Part shown: positions 46,501-59,782 of the stretch, piece after piece
Layout: the number at the start of each line of letters is the position of its first letter
Numbering within the stretch: position 1 is the stretch's first letter
From: Otis tarda
Lineage: Eukaryota > Chordata > Aves > Otidiformes > Otididae
Direction of reading: 5' to 3'
Assembly (NCBI GenBank): GCA_026413225.1
Contig: CM048552.1
Location: 136,847,053 to 136,911,052 of the forward strand
DNA length: 64,000 bases
Program-made: the position numbers and the translations under genes
Notes under the pieces: model-generated
Database searches by the model: none
What the model was told of the DNA's origin: nothing
Seen by the model: only the letters and a program-made list of their open reading frames with translations

Positions 46501-47401
46501 GGAAAAAAAAAAAAAAGGTATCTTGTAAATGAGGCATGGTTTATGCTGAAATAATAGCAGTGATAGCAAGGCTCCTGGTTAACCACTTGGTAGACTTTTT
46601 AATCTCTCTTCTCAGATGCAGAGTGTCTGCCGTTTTTAAAGTAGATTCTTTGTGTCAAAGGAGCTTAGCATTGGTGACAGAATAACATACTCTTTACTGT
46701 GAATATGGAAGAAAAAATACCTTCCCCCATCTCCCCTGCTGATAATTCTGTTGTGTAGATAATATCTCTATATTGCTTGCTTGTTCATTTTGTAGATTTT
46801 TTTTTTATCCAATTACTACTATATTACTTTTAAAAATCAATGTGAGAAAATACATTTGTTTTCTAGTTAACTAAAACAAATGAAGATTTACTGAGGATAG
46901 CGTTAAATCGTCTTTCAGCATTAAACATTTAGGTAAGTGATGGCTGTGCTGCTGCCTTTTGAATTCACGCATGGCTGCTAAAATATTTCATCTCTTGGGC
47001 TTTCTTGCGCATCTCATCCATGCTAATAGGAGGAAAATGTGTTGGTTTCTGATCTTTTCCAGAGAATATCTCATTGAGTGGCTGGTACGCTTAGCTCCTT
47101 GAACAGAGAGGGTAGTGTATTGCTGATGGTTTTAGTCCGATAGATTTACTTCAGATTAGCTGAAACGCATGCAGTCCTTACGGATCATACATTTTTAATA
47201 GAACAAAGCAGTACGCCATAAATTCCTTCCTCTGTCTTTCAGATAATTTCCTTTGAAAGAAGGGAGAAAAATTAATATATTGTCAAGCAGAAGGTCTCAG
47301 TTGTCAACAAAGATAGTTCAGAATACAGCATATAGTTACATTTAGGAATACAGATAAGAAAAATGAGTCCTATCAGTTCTATTTCCCACATATACACTAC
47401 T

Positions 47402-47425
47402 TTTTTTCTTTCTTTCTTTCTTTTT
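47402..47425. repeat. TTTC microsatellite
   Basis: A short polypyrimidine tract made of T-runs and about four TTTC units. Confidence 0.85.
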
Positions 47426-50400
47426 TAAATTTTTCATTTGGCATTACTGCCTGAGAAATGGGCTGCACAACAGCTGCAGGGTATTCTACACATTTAGGAC
47501 TGCAATACTTGGTATTTTGCATGGGGTCTTTCTCTGGTATTGCCCCTCTGGTATTGCTCCTAATGGAGCTCTGTTGTTTCGTTGCTAAATTACTGGCACC
47601 TCAAGATGAGCTGAAAGCTGTGCCAGGCTCTGCTGCTACCGGCTCATCTTTCGTACCTTGCTTATATCTTTTGGACAGGAGACCTGCCATGCCCCTGCCA
47701 GGGATTTAAACTGGTCCTTATTGTCTAGAGGTGTCCATAATTTAGGGAAGAAAAGCACTCCAGAAAATATCATAAAAGTAGTATTTTAACACATAAGGTG
47801 TCCATACATGGCCCTTTCACACATGCAGTGTTGCTAATTGAGTTGAAAGACAAGCAAAAAAAATAGAAGTGGCTTCTATGAAGAGTTTTTTAAGGCTTGA
47901 TTCTTATGAGCTGGAAATGAGAGCTACCATGGACTTTCATTAGTATTTTAAATACTGTTTGAAATTGGACTAAAGTAAGCTACTGAAAATGGACTTAATT
48001 TCTTGCCCCAACTTGTGTGAGTATTTTTATGTCATTAAGATGGAATCTTCCCTCATCACTGCATCTAGAAGTCGTCCAAGTGCATTTGCAAAGTTTTTAG
48101 ACAGGGGGAATATGCAGAGGAACAAGCCCTGCCCATTTCTGCTTGGCTTAAGTAGGTCTGGCCTGCATGAAAGTCTTGAAGGAACACTGGGTCATCCATT
48201 CCTAATGGCAATCTAGGAATCTGAGCAAGCTTTGAAGGAAGTGATATAAACTGAGTAACAACTGTGTGTTCACTGCAATTATATGCCCCCCTCAATTCCA
48301 GAGAGGTCTGGTTTAGCTGTCTAAAGGTTAGGAACCCAGAACATCCTGGCTATATTGGCTTTCTCTGAGTTAACAGCAGAAGAGATGGTTACCTACAAAG
48401 GGACACTCATGCTATCTCTTTTGGACATCTATCTCCAGAGGAAGATTTATCCCATTCTGGGGTGCCAGTTTCACTCCATTTTCTAGACAGAACCTGAACA
48501 GCTGGCTAAAACTTTGTCTAGCTTTTCAATGGCTGAAATTAAAGTTTTGCTCTCAGCCATGTCTAGAGGAACTTATCTATCAGTCTTCTGAGCCAGGAAA
48601 CCTGACTTAAGCAACATGTATCTACTGCCTTGACCCATTTGCCCTTTCTCAGACTTGTTTCTTGACAATATAATCAGCCCTGTGCTACCCAGCTCATCCT
48701 GTCTGTGGCACTGGAGACAACTGAAGCCATCTTTTCCTAACTTAAGATGGGAAAAGAAGCTGCAAGAAATCTAATCATGGAGTGAACAGATCAAAGCATG
48801 GATTTGCATTCCAAGTGTGACTCCATGACAGATGACAGCTCTGCCACTATTCTGGGTGTGGATGTCTGTGCTGACAAGGAACTTGGAAGAAATAGGAAAC
48901 ACTGCAAAATAGAGTGCAGGAGCAGAGCCCTTAACACATCAGTCTCACTGGATATAACAACTGTATTTTCTCTAACTTCCAGTAGCAGCAAAAATGTTTT
49001 TTCCGGCATACTGTAGCTGCTTCTTTCCTCCATCACCTCACGTGATGCCTCTTCATCATTTCTTGTGGCTGGAAGGGAGATGATGAGTGTTCATGTTCTG
49101 ATTGGGGATTTTCCCAGCTGGGACAAATGCGAGGAGAAGACAATACTAGGATGATCCAGCAGAAAACAAAGGTGATGAGGAACTGTGACATTTGTATCCT
49201 TACATCCACCTATAAGTCTGTGGTTTTAAAACTGATACAGCAAGTCTCCTGTCAGGAGGAATTAGCTGCCAGCCAGACTAGTTCCCCAGAAAATAAGTTC
49301 CTGTAGACTGGCTGCTGATTAATAAGTGCACTGTGGCCATCATTCAAGCTTTTTGAGCACAATTTTTTTTTGGTTGTTATGGAAAAAAATTGAAATATTC
49401 TCTTTTTGTTACACAAAAATCATCATGATCTTGAATTTGCCACAGATTCATGGAAGTTAGTGCAGAGTAATCCAAAGGTGGGTTGTTTGGCCTGTCTTGT
49501 TTGTCTTTTTTGTTGTTGTTGGTTTTTCTGTTTTTTTTTTCCCCAAGTCATGCTCAGATGTGGGATGTTGCTGAACCTGTTTGGTTGCTTTGTAAAATAT
49601 GGATGGGCACGAACTACCACCTGGAGCAGCTGCTACTATGCCTGACTAGTTCACAAAGACACATTTATTCTGGTTGGCATTAATTAGATGGAAAAAGTGG
49701 GGGGAAAAAAAGAGAATAAAAGAGAAGTTATTGCATTCCTGAGCTGATAATACATACAAGACTGACAAACGGAGAGGAAAATTGCAGAGCATAGCGGCTG
49801 TCTCTACTGGCAACTGAAAACTGAGCTAAGTCAACAAACGTAGCTGAAGACTAACCCAACCTAGTCCATTCTTTGCAGCCCAGTAACTTTATTTTTTCAA
49901 GGGACTTCTGCTTTTGCTATTTGATCTAAAGAGAGCTAGGTAAAATAAATTTGTGATAGCTGTGGCAAATAAATGGTACCTGGAATGGAAAATTGAATTT
50001 GCAATTAGTACTAAAATGCTGTGCAGCTTCACGCTGGAAAGCACTACTAGGCACTGCATACGCTTTGTTGTTGAATTATTGCTTAGCAGGTCCAAAGCTT
50101 AAAACTAACAGTGGATCTCATTGCCATGGGATGTTATGAAGGCTCAAAGTATAAAAGAGCTCTCAAAGGAATAACTGATGGGAGAAGGGCACATGGATGG
50201 CTGTCCAGCTGCCTGTTGCCAGCAGTAGGGTGGGTATTCCTGGGAGAGGTTCAGTAGTAACTGGTTTGTTCCTCAGTTTTCTGTTAACTCGCATATCTTC
50301 TATGGGACAAAGCCTTTCCAGGGCAGCAATGAAGAGGAACATTTGGTTAATCTAGCATGACTGTTTCTTATAAAAAGATATGTCTATATTAAAAATCTGA

Positions 50401-51024
50401 GGTTCAAGTAGATTAAAATTAATAGCTGCAATCTGTGTTATTCTCAGCTGGTCTTCTGTGTGGCACATTAAGATCAGTCTTGTGTGTTCTTTAGCTTTTA
50501 AAACATATAATTGGCTGTGATGGCTTCTTCATCGACAGAAACGTGAAGTTTAACACCTCTACCAGTTAGAGGACTTTGTCATTCCTTTCGGGCTGGAGAA
50601 TTTCATGCTTTAGACTTTGAATTTTTGTAACAATTACTCCCTAAAGATATTGTTACTGCTTAAATAACTAGCTGATTTTTTTTTTCTTGAGTCACTACTG
50701 GAGCCTTTGTTCTTAGGTTTGTCTGCTAGACTTTGTTGTCATTTAAGCTTTTTCCTTTTCTCTTGCTTGAGAACAAATGCACTGTTTCACACTGGTTTTG
50801 AGCTGGGAGGTGCACTTTTAATTGCAGTTTATGATAGCAATGTAGCAGGAGATTCTTTTGAAGAAAAGTAGAAAGTAAACTGTACTGTATTTCTTTCCTT
50901 GTCTCTTGGTCAGCATTACTTTTGGGGGAAAATTCCTTTACATAGACTACAGTGATAATGATACCAAGGACAGCAGGAGCTCTGGAGAGCCTACAGCTTT
51001 AGTGACAGGCTTTTTTTTTTTCAG

Positions 51025-51140
51025 GCTGATCGGAGAGAATACCTGCATGAGTCCTTAATGTGTAATTTGTCAGTGAACTGTGCTTTTTCTGTCTAGATGC
51101 AGGTGCACCACCCTGATAAAGACATTGAGAAGAGAATAAA
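51025..51140 (+). other. Candidate terminal exon, weak
   Basis: A strong acceptor (T11 then CAG, ending at 51024) is followed by 23 open codons closed by TAG at 51094-51096, and AATAAA at 51135-51140. This is the order expected of a last exon, but the peptide is unrecognised, and each signal alone is common in AT-rich DNA. A second acceptor-like sequence (CTTTTTCTGTCTAG) ends at 51096. Confidence 0.15.
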
Positions 51141-53204
51141 GAGTAAATAGTATGACACAATAGGAAAGTTGCCAGATAATTAGAGATTTAATAACAAACA
51201 GAAAGAAATGGTTGCTCTGCTACCCAAGATCGGTGTTCATGTAGTTTCTTGCAAATCACAAGTACTTAAAGACAGAGGGTGATTGATGGGATTAATTAGA
51301 ACTATATGTTTAACAAGTACTCCTAGCTATAATGGTCTCATTAATTAAAACTCAAACTTTGTAAGAACACTCTTTGCAATCCATATTGGTTTATGAATTC
51401 TCTCTTTTTTTTTTTTGTTTTTGAATGGAGGAAAAATCAGATGAACAGGTCAGTAGTGCATACCCAAAAAAATATGTAATGCATAACAGTGTTTTATATT
51501 TCTTTGGAGAATCAGAAAAACATGAATCAACACGTAAATCAAGCATAATCAGCAAGGCCAGCCTTTGTGGAGATGTTTTCTTTAGCAGTCTCTGGAGGTC
51601 TGTGTTTAAATTCATCTTATGTGAGGTTACATGAACCAGCCTTTGAACTAACTGTAGACTAAGTATTTAATTTTTAGGGTTTAAGCAATTTGCTTTCCAT
51701 TGAGAGCACTGAATATCTATAATCCTCTTCTTTTACACATTTGCATTTGTAAATTGTTATATCTCTTCACTTGATAAACTCTTAAGAATATGACATAAGG
51801 GTGTACATGTTTCCACACACGTCGAGGGTCTCGATCCTGCAGCCTTTGGCAGTACTTAATGGACCCTATGCTGTTAAGTAAGGATTTGTGTTCCCTGATG
51901 CGTTGCTTTGCATGAGTTAATGTTCTTTGTTAAAAGGCACAGATTTCTTTTACTAATACATTGCAAGGCTATTAATTTCAACTTGCTAATGGTCCTCATG
52001 CATTTTAAAATATACTGGTACAGTGAATATAGGAATATCCCTGGAAGACAATAGATATACCCTCAGGACAAAAGATCATTTTGTTAGCATACACTTGCCT
52101 ACTTAGAAGCTCTAATCCTCTAAGTATTTATCTATGTACTTAACTTTACTTAGCATTCCCAGGAAATTCATGTATCTGACGCTGTCTCTTAGTGTCTACA
52201 GAGCAATTGTCGCTACTATTTGTAGTAAGAAGACACTCCCTTGATAAGAAAGCTGTTGAACTGTGGCTTTAGTTGGAAACACAAGAATTGCAGTTTCAGC
52301 TGCAAGTCACAAGTGTACATGCGAATGACAGAAATTTATCACATAATTGTGCAAGTCATTTGAAACAATATTTTATTAATATGAAAATAATATATTCGAG
52401 TATGCAGTCCTAAGTTTATAATTAAAGTAATAGTTTGGTAACAGAGAGAGCTATGTACGTTCCAATTATTGTGAGTTACTTGGGAATACATTAATTTTAG
52501 TAAGACAAAGCATAACCTGTAGGAAGTATGTATGGCAAAGAAAAATGTAGTTGGACTTGCCTGTGAACATACAGTGTCTGAGTTACTGAGTCTTAATGTC
52601 AAGTTTAATTAGGGTGTTTCATATCTATTGGTCTTTATTGTTTTCTGCAATATTTCAGGAATTTTGAGTTAAATGTAATTTTTTTAAGAAACCTTGACCT
52701 AATTCTGTGTTCTTCATGTGACTCATTGTTGTGCTTGCATTGTTTTCAGCAAGGATGTTGCCTTAAAAGCAAAGAATAAAGACAACTTGCTACTTACTAA
52801 GACATTGGACATGGAAATACTAATTATTCCTTATTGAACACTGGAGCATCACTGTTGCCTTCAGCAAAACTGAGAGCTTGGTTTAAGGCTAAAATATACT
52901 TTCAGTTACTGGAAGTGTAGATTTGTAATACTACTCAGGAATACAACATAATCTTCCTATGAGACAAAGGGCTATGTTTCAATGCTTAAGAATAGAAATT
53001 CAGATTGGTTCTCTAATAGGGTTCCTTCTGGCCACAGTATAAACACATGAACCGATTCAGGCAGTGTTTCTCAAGTTTGTTAACATGATATTCGCATCCT
53101 AGATTTCAGAATCAGAAGAGCATGTAGAGGTAAAGCATAATCAGACATCCTCTTTGTAAATCACTTAACACTGAAGAGAGTAATCTGCCTGTGATGCTAA
53201 AATA

Positions 53205-53222
53205 ATATTTTTTAAAAAATAT
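53205..53222. repeat. 18-bp AT palindrome
   Basis: ATATTTTTTAAAAAATAT is fully self-complementary. It is probably low complexity by chance. Confidence 0.6.
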
Positions 53223-56200
53223 GAAACACTAAGGGATTTACATATGGCGAGCAGCCTCAGAATAAAGACTGACCTCTAAACCTCCCAAAGTTTTGAGGTT
53301 TTGTAGATTTGAGATCTCATTGTCTTCTGCAACATTTAGAATTAATTTATTTTCCAAGTAGCAGAGACTTCAGAAGACTTGTTTAGAAACTTCAGGCTTC
53401 ATGTCTAGTAAGTTTCAGATCAAGTTTGTTTTGACATCATACTGCTAAAAAGCAGCTTACAACAAAGCAAAAGAAGACAATTATAATTTCAGTACAAAAC
53501 TTTTTCTATGGCATGAGTTTGAACAGGTAAACAATCCTTTAGGCTATGGTGCAGGAGAAGATATAAAAAGAAATAAGATCCTGTGGATTTGGCCGGGGTA
53601 GTTTATGTCCTTTTTTTTCCGCTGTTTTTAAGCATAAACCTGCAAACTGATACTCTTCAAATCTTACTTTAATAATTTTGTCCTACTGATGTTTTCATAC
53701 TACTGCTCTGATCATTCTCTCAATGTCCTTCAAAGGGACAGATTAGAATCCAGTGCTGTATCATTAATCTAACAATTGGGAACAGAGTAATTAATCTTCT
53801 CTTTCTCTCTCCAAAACTCAAAATGCAGCACAGAGCAAATGGCTTCATTGATCACAGGGAATTGTTAAAAGCAAGTCCTGTGTAGCAGTGAAATGGGATG
53901 GGAGTAGCTTTTATTTTTCCCTCTCCCTGCCTCACATACCCCCCAAGATTACCAGTAGCTGTTGTACATTGTAAGCAAGGGTTTTGTTTTCTTTGTGACA
54001 TACTTTGAAGTTTAGATTGATACCATTTTGTCTGAATAAGGGAAATCTGACATTTGATGGTGCACTTCATAATCTCTTCATCTAATATGAATCAAGTACT
54101 ACCTGTTGCTCCTCCAGCAAGGCACAAAGAGTTTCAAGATCACATGCTGATGTTGAAATTCCAGTTTGCCTTTCTCCAGAGAGCATTAATGGCGAATCAC
54201 TTACAGTATGGCTTATTGGGGAAAATTCAAATGATATTTAAATACCATTGCAAAATGTAGGTGAAGCATTAGAGGGGAAAAAGGCATACGTGCATATAGT
54301 CACCCATTGTTGTCATAAGACTTCCATCAATGAGACAACAGAGGGGGTTTATAGCTCAAAGAGAAATTAATATTAAACAACCACTTGAAGGAGAATTGGT
54401 ACTCAGCAGTCATATGAAGTAGTTTCATATTAAGAAGCTGTTCATATTGTATCACACGAGTTGCTCTTGCTGACGTGACATTTCCTAATCGTTCCAAAAA
54501 GCTGGACTGCGTTTTAATTCCTTCTGTGTCCTTGATGTGCAAAGACAATCACAAGGTGCAGACACCGACTAAAAGGCAGGAGCATCTATTCTTTCTCCAC
54601 TTCTTTTACTTGGGATGGGCAGAGAACGTGACTAATCAGTAATGTACTGAAGGTATTTGCCCAGAGCAGGAGCCCTACGTCTCTGACGCGCTGTCCAGAA
54701 TAGTGATGAGGCTGCTGTAACTTTGGCCCTGTTCGGCAAAAGAGTGAGTCTCAAATGCCTTTTGGATCAGCCCCTCTGTGCTGACCGGCAACATGGCAAG
54801 ATAAGAAAGAATGGAGAGATATAATTTCTAACCAATCCACTGTTGTTATTTTTATTCATCAGAAAATCCTAGGATTAGCTGTGTAGCAGCAGTAATTTAT
54901 GTGAGCGTGCTTGCCTGTGAGAAAGTTACAAACTGCAGACATGTTAGCGTATTTGTTTCAATTGTTAATATTACAGCTCCACTATGATCTCATTATATTA
55001 TGCTATAGCATCTGCTTTCTGTAGACAGTGGACTGATTGTCTGGAGTATCAATTGCCTGGTGCCTGGCAGCAGCATCTATCAATCTAAAAATGTATGTCC
55101 CCTGTCCAATAAAATAAGATAAAAAAAATAAAATTCCACAAGTAATAAGCTTAAAAAAAAAGATTGTATTTCTGTTCTACACATAGAATGAATGGCATAG
55201 AGATTTCTGTTTTGTGGGCAAATGGCAAAGCATTAACTGCATATTAGGATTTGCAAACTAGCAAATAAAAATCTTGGTTTCTTAAAAAACACCAGTACCG
55301 ATTTTCAAGTCTGGCAGTTTTTACCAAGACGTTTATGCCTGACTTATTAGTGAGACCACTGAACCCAACAAAAACTGTACTAAATGTACAGTGAATTCCT
55401 GTAGTGACACTGGAGTACATTTTTGTGCCCTAAGTTGCTTCTCCCAGATAGTCCTGGCATTATCTTTTTCTAGGACTTGGAATGCTTTGTGGAAATAGGA
55501 GTTCTTGTAACCCAGTTGGGCACCTCCTTTTTTCTATCCTATTGTTGATCTATTCCAGCTCCTAAGGTGCTCTGTTTCTTCATTACAAGGAGCACTGTAA
55601 CCAGAAGAATACTGGGTTACTATACAGCACAGCTACGCGGTGTGCAGAATACACAGCGTGCTATTTGGCACTCCCTTAAACAACAGGGTAGCACTGGACA
55701 GACTCTTCCCATGCAGAGCTGACCCCAAATTCTGCAGAAACAGAAGGCTGCACAGCAAATAGATAAATTCTGGAGATTCTGTAATCAGAAATACATAATT
55801 TAAAACTCACATGTGATGAAATGATTCTACAGTGGTTCAATAAATAGATGGATATTCGTTAAGTATCTGAGCCTTAAGCTCTGTTAAATTTAGATACATT
55901 AATTTACCTCTCTAGTAATATATTATCTCGGAGTCTTAGACTGAATTTCTTCATGACCTGATTGAGCTAGTGAAATCTAGTGAATCTAGTGAAATCTTTT
56001 GGACATAGTTTAAGAAATTACTGTCACCAGCTATCTGCTTCTTTCCCCTGCTGTAACTTACTGCAACCGTAGACACCTTGAGCAATCATATTTTTTTAGT
56101 TTGTACCTTGCAAAGAAACGCATGTGCGTGGTTTAGCACATAATCTACCGATTCTGTGGTGAAGGTGGTAACTTTCAGCAGAAAGGGGTCATTGGTGGCT

Positions 56201-57999
56201 GACACATCTTGTGTTTCTTTAGTAAGATTCACCAAAGCTTTTTGTGGGTACCATATGTATGCACATGGAAAGCTGTGCTGGCTCTGAGCTCTGAAGATGG
56301 TATCTTGTTAAACTGTCATAATTTGACCATATTCAGTCGTATATCTCAGTCCTTCTGCTACATGAGAATCTAACTTTATGTCCAAAGACTTGTCTAGTGT
56401 GGCTTTCCTGAATTTCAATAGGTATTGCAAAAGAGGAAGGCTAGAAGTCATCTATTTCATACGTGACACATGAGTTCAGAAAGTGGAAGAAGAGAGATTA
56501 GTGTGGTAAGGATGTGGATGTTTGCCAGATGCATTCTTTATCTTAAACTAAGGTTCTGGAATCATAACTGGAACAAGCTAGCATAGCCAGTGGCATGAGT
56601 TTTTGAGGCTATGGGTTTTGAACACGTATAATTATTTACTTGCACACTTGTATATATGTAGTGAAAAGTGCGCTGAAGCCTTTGCAGACATACCATCATA
56701 ATGACATGCTCAGATAAGTTTTGAAAGGTTTTTCCAGTGTTGTCTGTTAAAACATGTGCAACGTCACCCTGAAACTGAAGAAGCACATGTGCAGAAATCA
56801 AGGCAGATGTATCAGTAGAATTAAGATTATTGGAATTGTTTTGCGTCACTTTCATGACTGATCAAGAAGATTTAAATATAAAAAACTATTTATTTATCGA
56901 GACTCCTGCAGACTGTGGCTGGTTGTCTGCAAGCAAAGGGTGTGAAAATCTCAGTCTCACTATAAGGTAGACAAACAGAACAGCAGGGCAGCACCTGCTA
57001 AGAATACTGGTCTTTGGACTGGTTGATCCCAAATGTGTCTGGGTAAGTGTGAGCCAGTATGGCTGGAGGGAAGGTCCAAAGAAGCTGCATGATGCTGCTT
57101 AATGAAAGATCAAGGACAAGCTCTGAGCTGAGGAATGTAAAATCCTTCCGTCTGGGACTTGTGCTATGGCCCCTGCTGGGTTCCTTATAATTTGACTTGA
57201 CTCTAGATTATCCATGGACATTTAATATAATGAAAAAAGAATTCCAATAATCGTAATCCTTCTGCACATCTGTCTTGCTTTCTGCGTGCTCATTTTGCTG
57301 GTTACAAGGTGTGATTCCACACACATGCTAACAGGCATTGGAAGCAGAAACCTTTAAAAACCTTATGCAGAGCGTGTGTTTCTGAGGGCTCCAGTCCATT
57401 GTTTCAAAGAAATGGAATGAATAGGAAATAAGTCATCACAACAGTTGTTTATTGTTTCAATGAGAGCAAAGTGCAGACTTGTCCATGGAAGAAAGACCAA
57501 AGACAGTGTGGGTTTGCAACCTTGTGCTCAAATGTCTGAGGTATGTTTCGTCTCACTTTGTTGTGATACCGTTGTATGAAAGAGAGCATTGCAACATGGA
57601 AAACGGAGAACACAAGGAAGCGATTCTTTCCTGCTGTTTCCACTTTGCATGAATTTTTAACACCTTTGTTGGAGACCAAATGTCTGTTGTGACTTCAGTC
57701 AGGATTCCTCCTGGGCACTTTGCTGAAGCATTTGTAGTTTTCTGTTGCAGTTTGTTGCTTACGTGCAAGTTTAGTTAAAATTAAAAAAAAATAAATTAAG
57801 TAACTGCAATCATCTTGTTTTTCACCTGCTGAATTTTAGATCTCCAAGGTGTTTGTAGGAGGGAAAGTCTTTCCCTCAGGCACTGTGCTCTGTCAGACTG
57901 TCCCCACTTTTGGCAAACTCCTGCTGGACTTTGTCTTGTTAAGTTTTTGAGAAATATTTGTACAAAACAATAAACACTGGTGAACTGCTTGTTTATTGG

Positions 58000-58640
58000 G
58001 AGTCTTATCTTGCAGAGTTCTTCCTTTCTTGAGAACAGCAATGTCTGAAACGTTCATTTTGCATGTGACAGGTTTGGCCAGTCCAGGTCAGCCTCCTGTT
58101 AACGGGCCTGGGGGCTGCCAGCCAGTGTCACTCAGCGCTGGGTTAATTGCCCCCAGGGCTGAGCTTGCCCTTGTTGGTCCCACCGCGTCGGCCATCGGGT
58201 GGGTTGCTGGGACGCTCTGGGAGAGGATCTGTTTCTCCCTGCCTCCTCAGCCCACTGAGACTGGCCCTTGGGAGGGAGAGGAGGTATTTTGCTGTGGGCG
58301 CAGCGTGAAGGGCTGGCTATGGGAGCACGGATCCTGGCGGAGGCGGTTAGGTGGAGCGGGTTTTCCTGCAATTGTAGGGGAGATTTTCCTGTTGTGTTTC
58401 GGCCACGACTGTCTCGCAGTTGCAGTCGCAGTCAGAGCTGCCACAGGATTCCTGGGACAGTGGTGGCTGCTACCGCCTGTCCCAGCTGGGTTGCCGGTGC
58501 TTTCCAAGAGGGTCAGCGTGGTCCCTGCCTCTGCAGCAATGTTTCAGCCAGGAGATGCAGGGCGGGATCCAGCGGTGGGTATGCGGCTGGGTGGCTTCTT
58601 GGGAGCTGGAGCCGATGCGTATGTGTAGGCTTGCCATTGC
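58000..58640. promoter_or_regulatory. CpG-enriched block
   Basis: About 26 CpGs by eye in 640 bases, set in AT-rich surroundings. Open frames on both strands, including one of 210 codons from 57996 on the + strand, are explained by low AT content. The peptide is rich in Gly, Ala and Val, has no recognisable domain, and its start lies outside the block. Donor-like CAGCG|GTGGGT near 58574 is weak. It may be a CpG-island promoter of unknown direction or an ageing GC-rich insertion. Confidence 0.4.
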
Positions 58641-59740
58641 AAGTAATTTAGGAAGTATTTTATAATGCGTTTAGCAGTTGTAAGGGAGGAGTTGAGGTTT
58701 GTTCTGTTGCTGTGATGAATTATCTTTTTGATACTGAAAATTCAGGAAAAAAGGGAACTTTTTTAGCAAAGAGTATTTTTTGTCTTGTGTTTTCAAATAA
58801 GAGCTTATTGTTGTTGTGTTAGTTGTTGTAAAACTAGTAAGAGAGATAAAGGGGGTATTAGCATCTTCATACTGTTAAAAACATCTGGAACGCTATAATT
58901 CTGTTTTAAGAATAGCAGATGAAGGCTGAGATACATGTTTACATGAGAAAAATGGAAAAAATCTGGTCATTCCCTAAAGCCTGCTCCACTCCTTGTGCAA
59001 AGTCTTTCAAATCCCTTTTGTTTATGTGTAACTGGTGAAGTTACATAACCTAAAGTGGTGACGTGCTTAAGTATGATGGCCGAGAGATGATGTTTTTTCA
59101 GAGGATGTACTTTTTGGCACTGGTGTGCTCAGAGTGATGGTCTGGTCACTGCAGTTATTTTAAATGCAAGTTCTGTATCCACAAAAGCCCACAAAATATG
59201 CCAGATGTTTAGGAAGATGAGAAGTGTGTGTAGTCCACAGGTACAGCATTTCTTTCTTTTCTCAGTACAATATTTCAAGCCGAGCAATTGTCTAAGAACA
59301 AGATAAGCTGGCATTCAGTCGAGTTTTAAAGTAGATATTTAACAAGATCCTGGAAAAAGAGCTTGAGGCTAGAGGTTGTGCAGATGCATGCCAGTAATTC
59401 TTTCAGAAGTGCTACTCTCATTATTACGGTAACGGTGACCTGCTTGCTAGCTGACAGGAAACGTATAATTTATTCTAGTTTTTTGAGATAAACTGTTTAT
59501 ATGTTGTTGATGAGGAAAGTCTCAAAGGGATGTAATTAAGCTATTGTTTTCTTTTTCCATGCTATCTTAAAAGCTACTAAGCTATTTAATGAGTGACATT
59601 GAGAACCTTTTACTTAGGAGGCCTATATTGGATATCGATAGTCTTTCAGAAATGACTACTCATTTTAGTTGTTTTTTCCTAATCCCTTTTGGGATGTTCT
59701 GAAGACTACCTGCAGGACAATTAATTTAAGGATGTCAAGT

Positions 59741-59782
59741 AAACTAGTAAGTAGTCCAACCAAACTAGTAAGTAGTCCAGCC
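59741..59782. repeat. Two tandem 21-bp units
   Basis: The unit begins AAACTAGTAAGTAGTCCA and is repeated directly, with one A/G difference near its end. Each contains the SpeI-like ACTAGT. Confidence 0.9.

Larger units (their letters stand above)
43531..57999. other. Long noncoding stretch, no gene recognised
   Basis: About 14.5 kb of AT-rich DNA without CR1 copies. It contains simple repeats such as (TTTC)n near 47402-47425 and A-tracts near 45949 and 46501, a short palindrome at 53205-53222, and scattered splice-like signals. Of these, only the acceptor-to-poly(A) arrangement at 51025-51140 is listed separately. The short open frames match no known protein. Confidence 0.55.

Noticed and set aside
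47458-47709. 83-codon frame resembling a membrane protein
   Set aside because: Hydrophobic by composition only; no signal peptide cleavage pattern, family motif or splice context.
57996-58628. 210-codon open frame on the + strand
   Set aside because: It lies in a CpG/GC-rich block where other frames, on both strands, are also open. The composition is Gly/Ala/Val-rich with no domain, and no splice or promoter context supports it.
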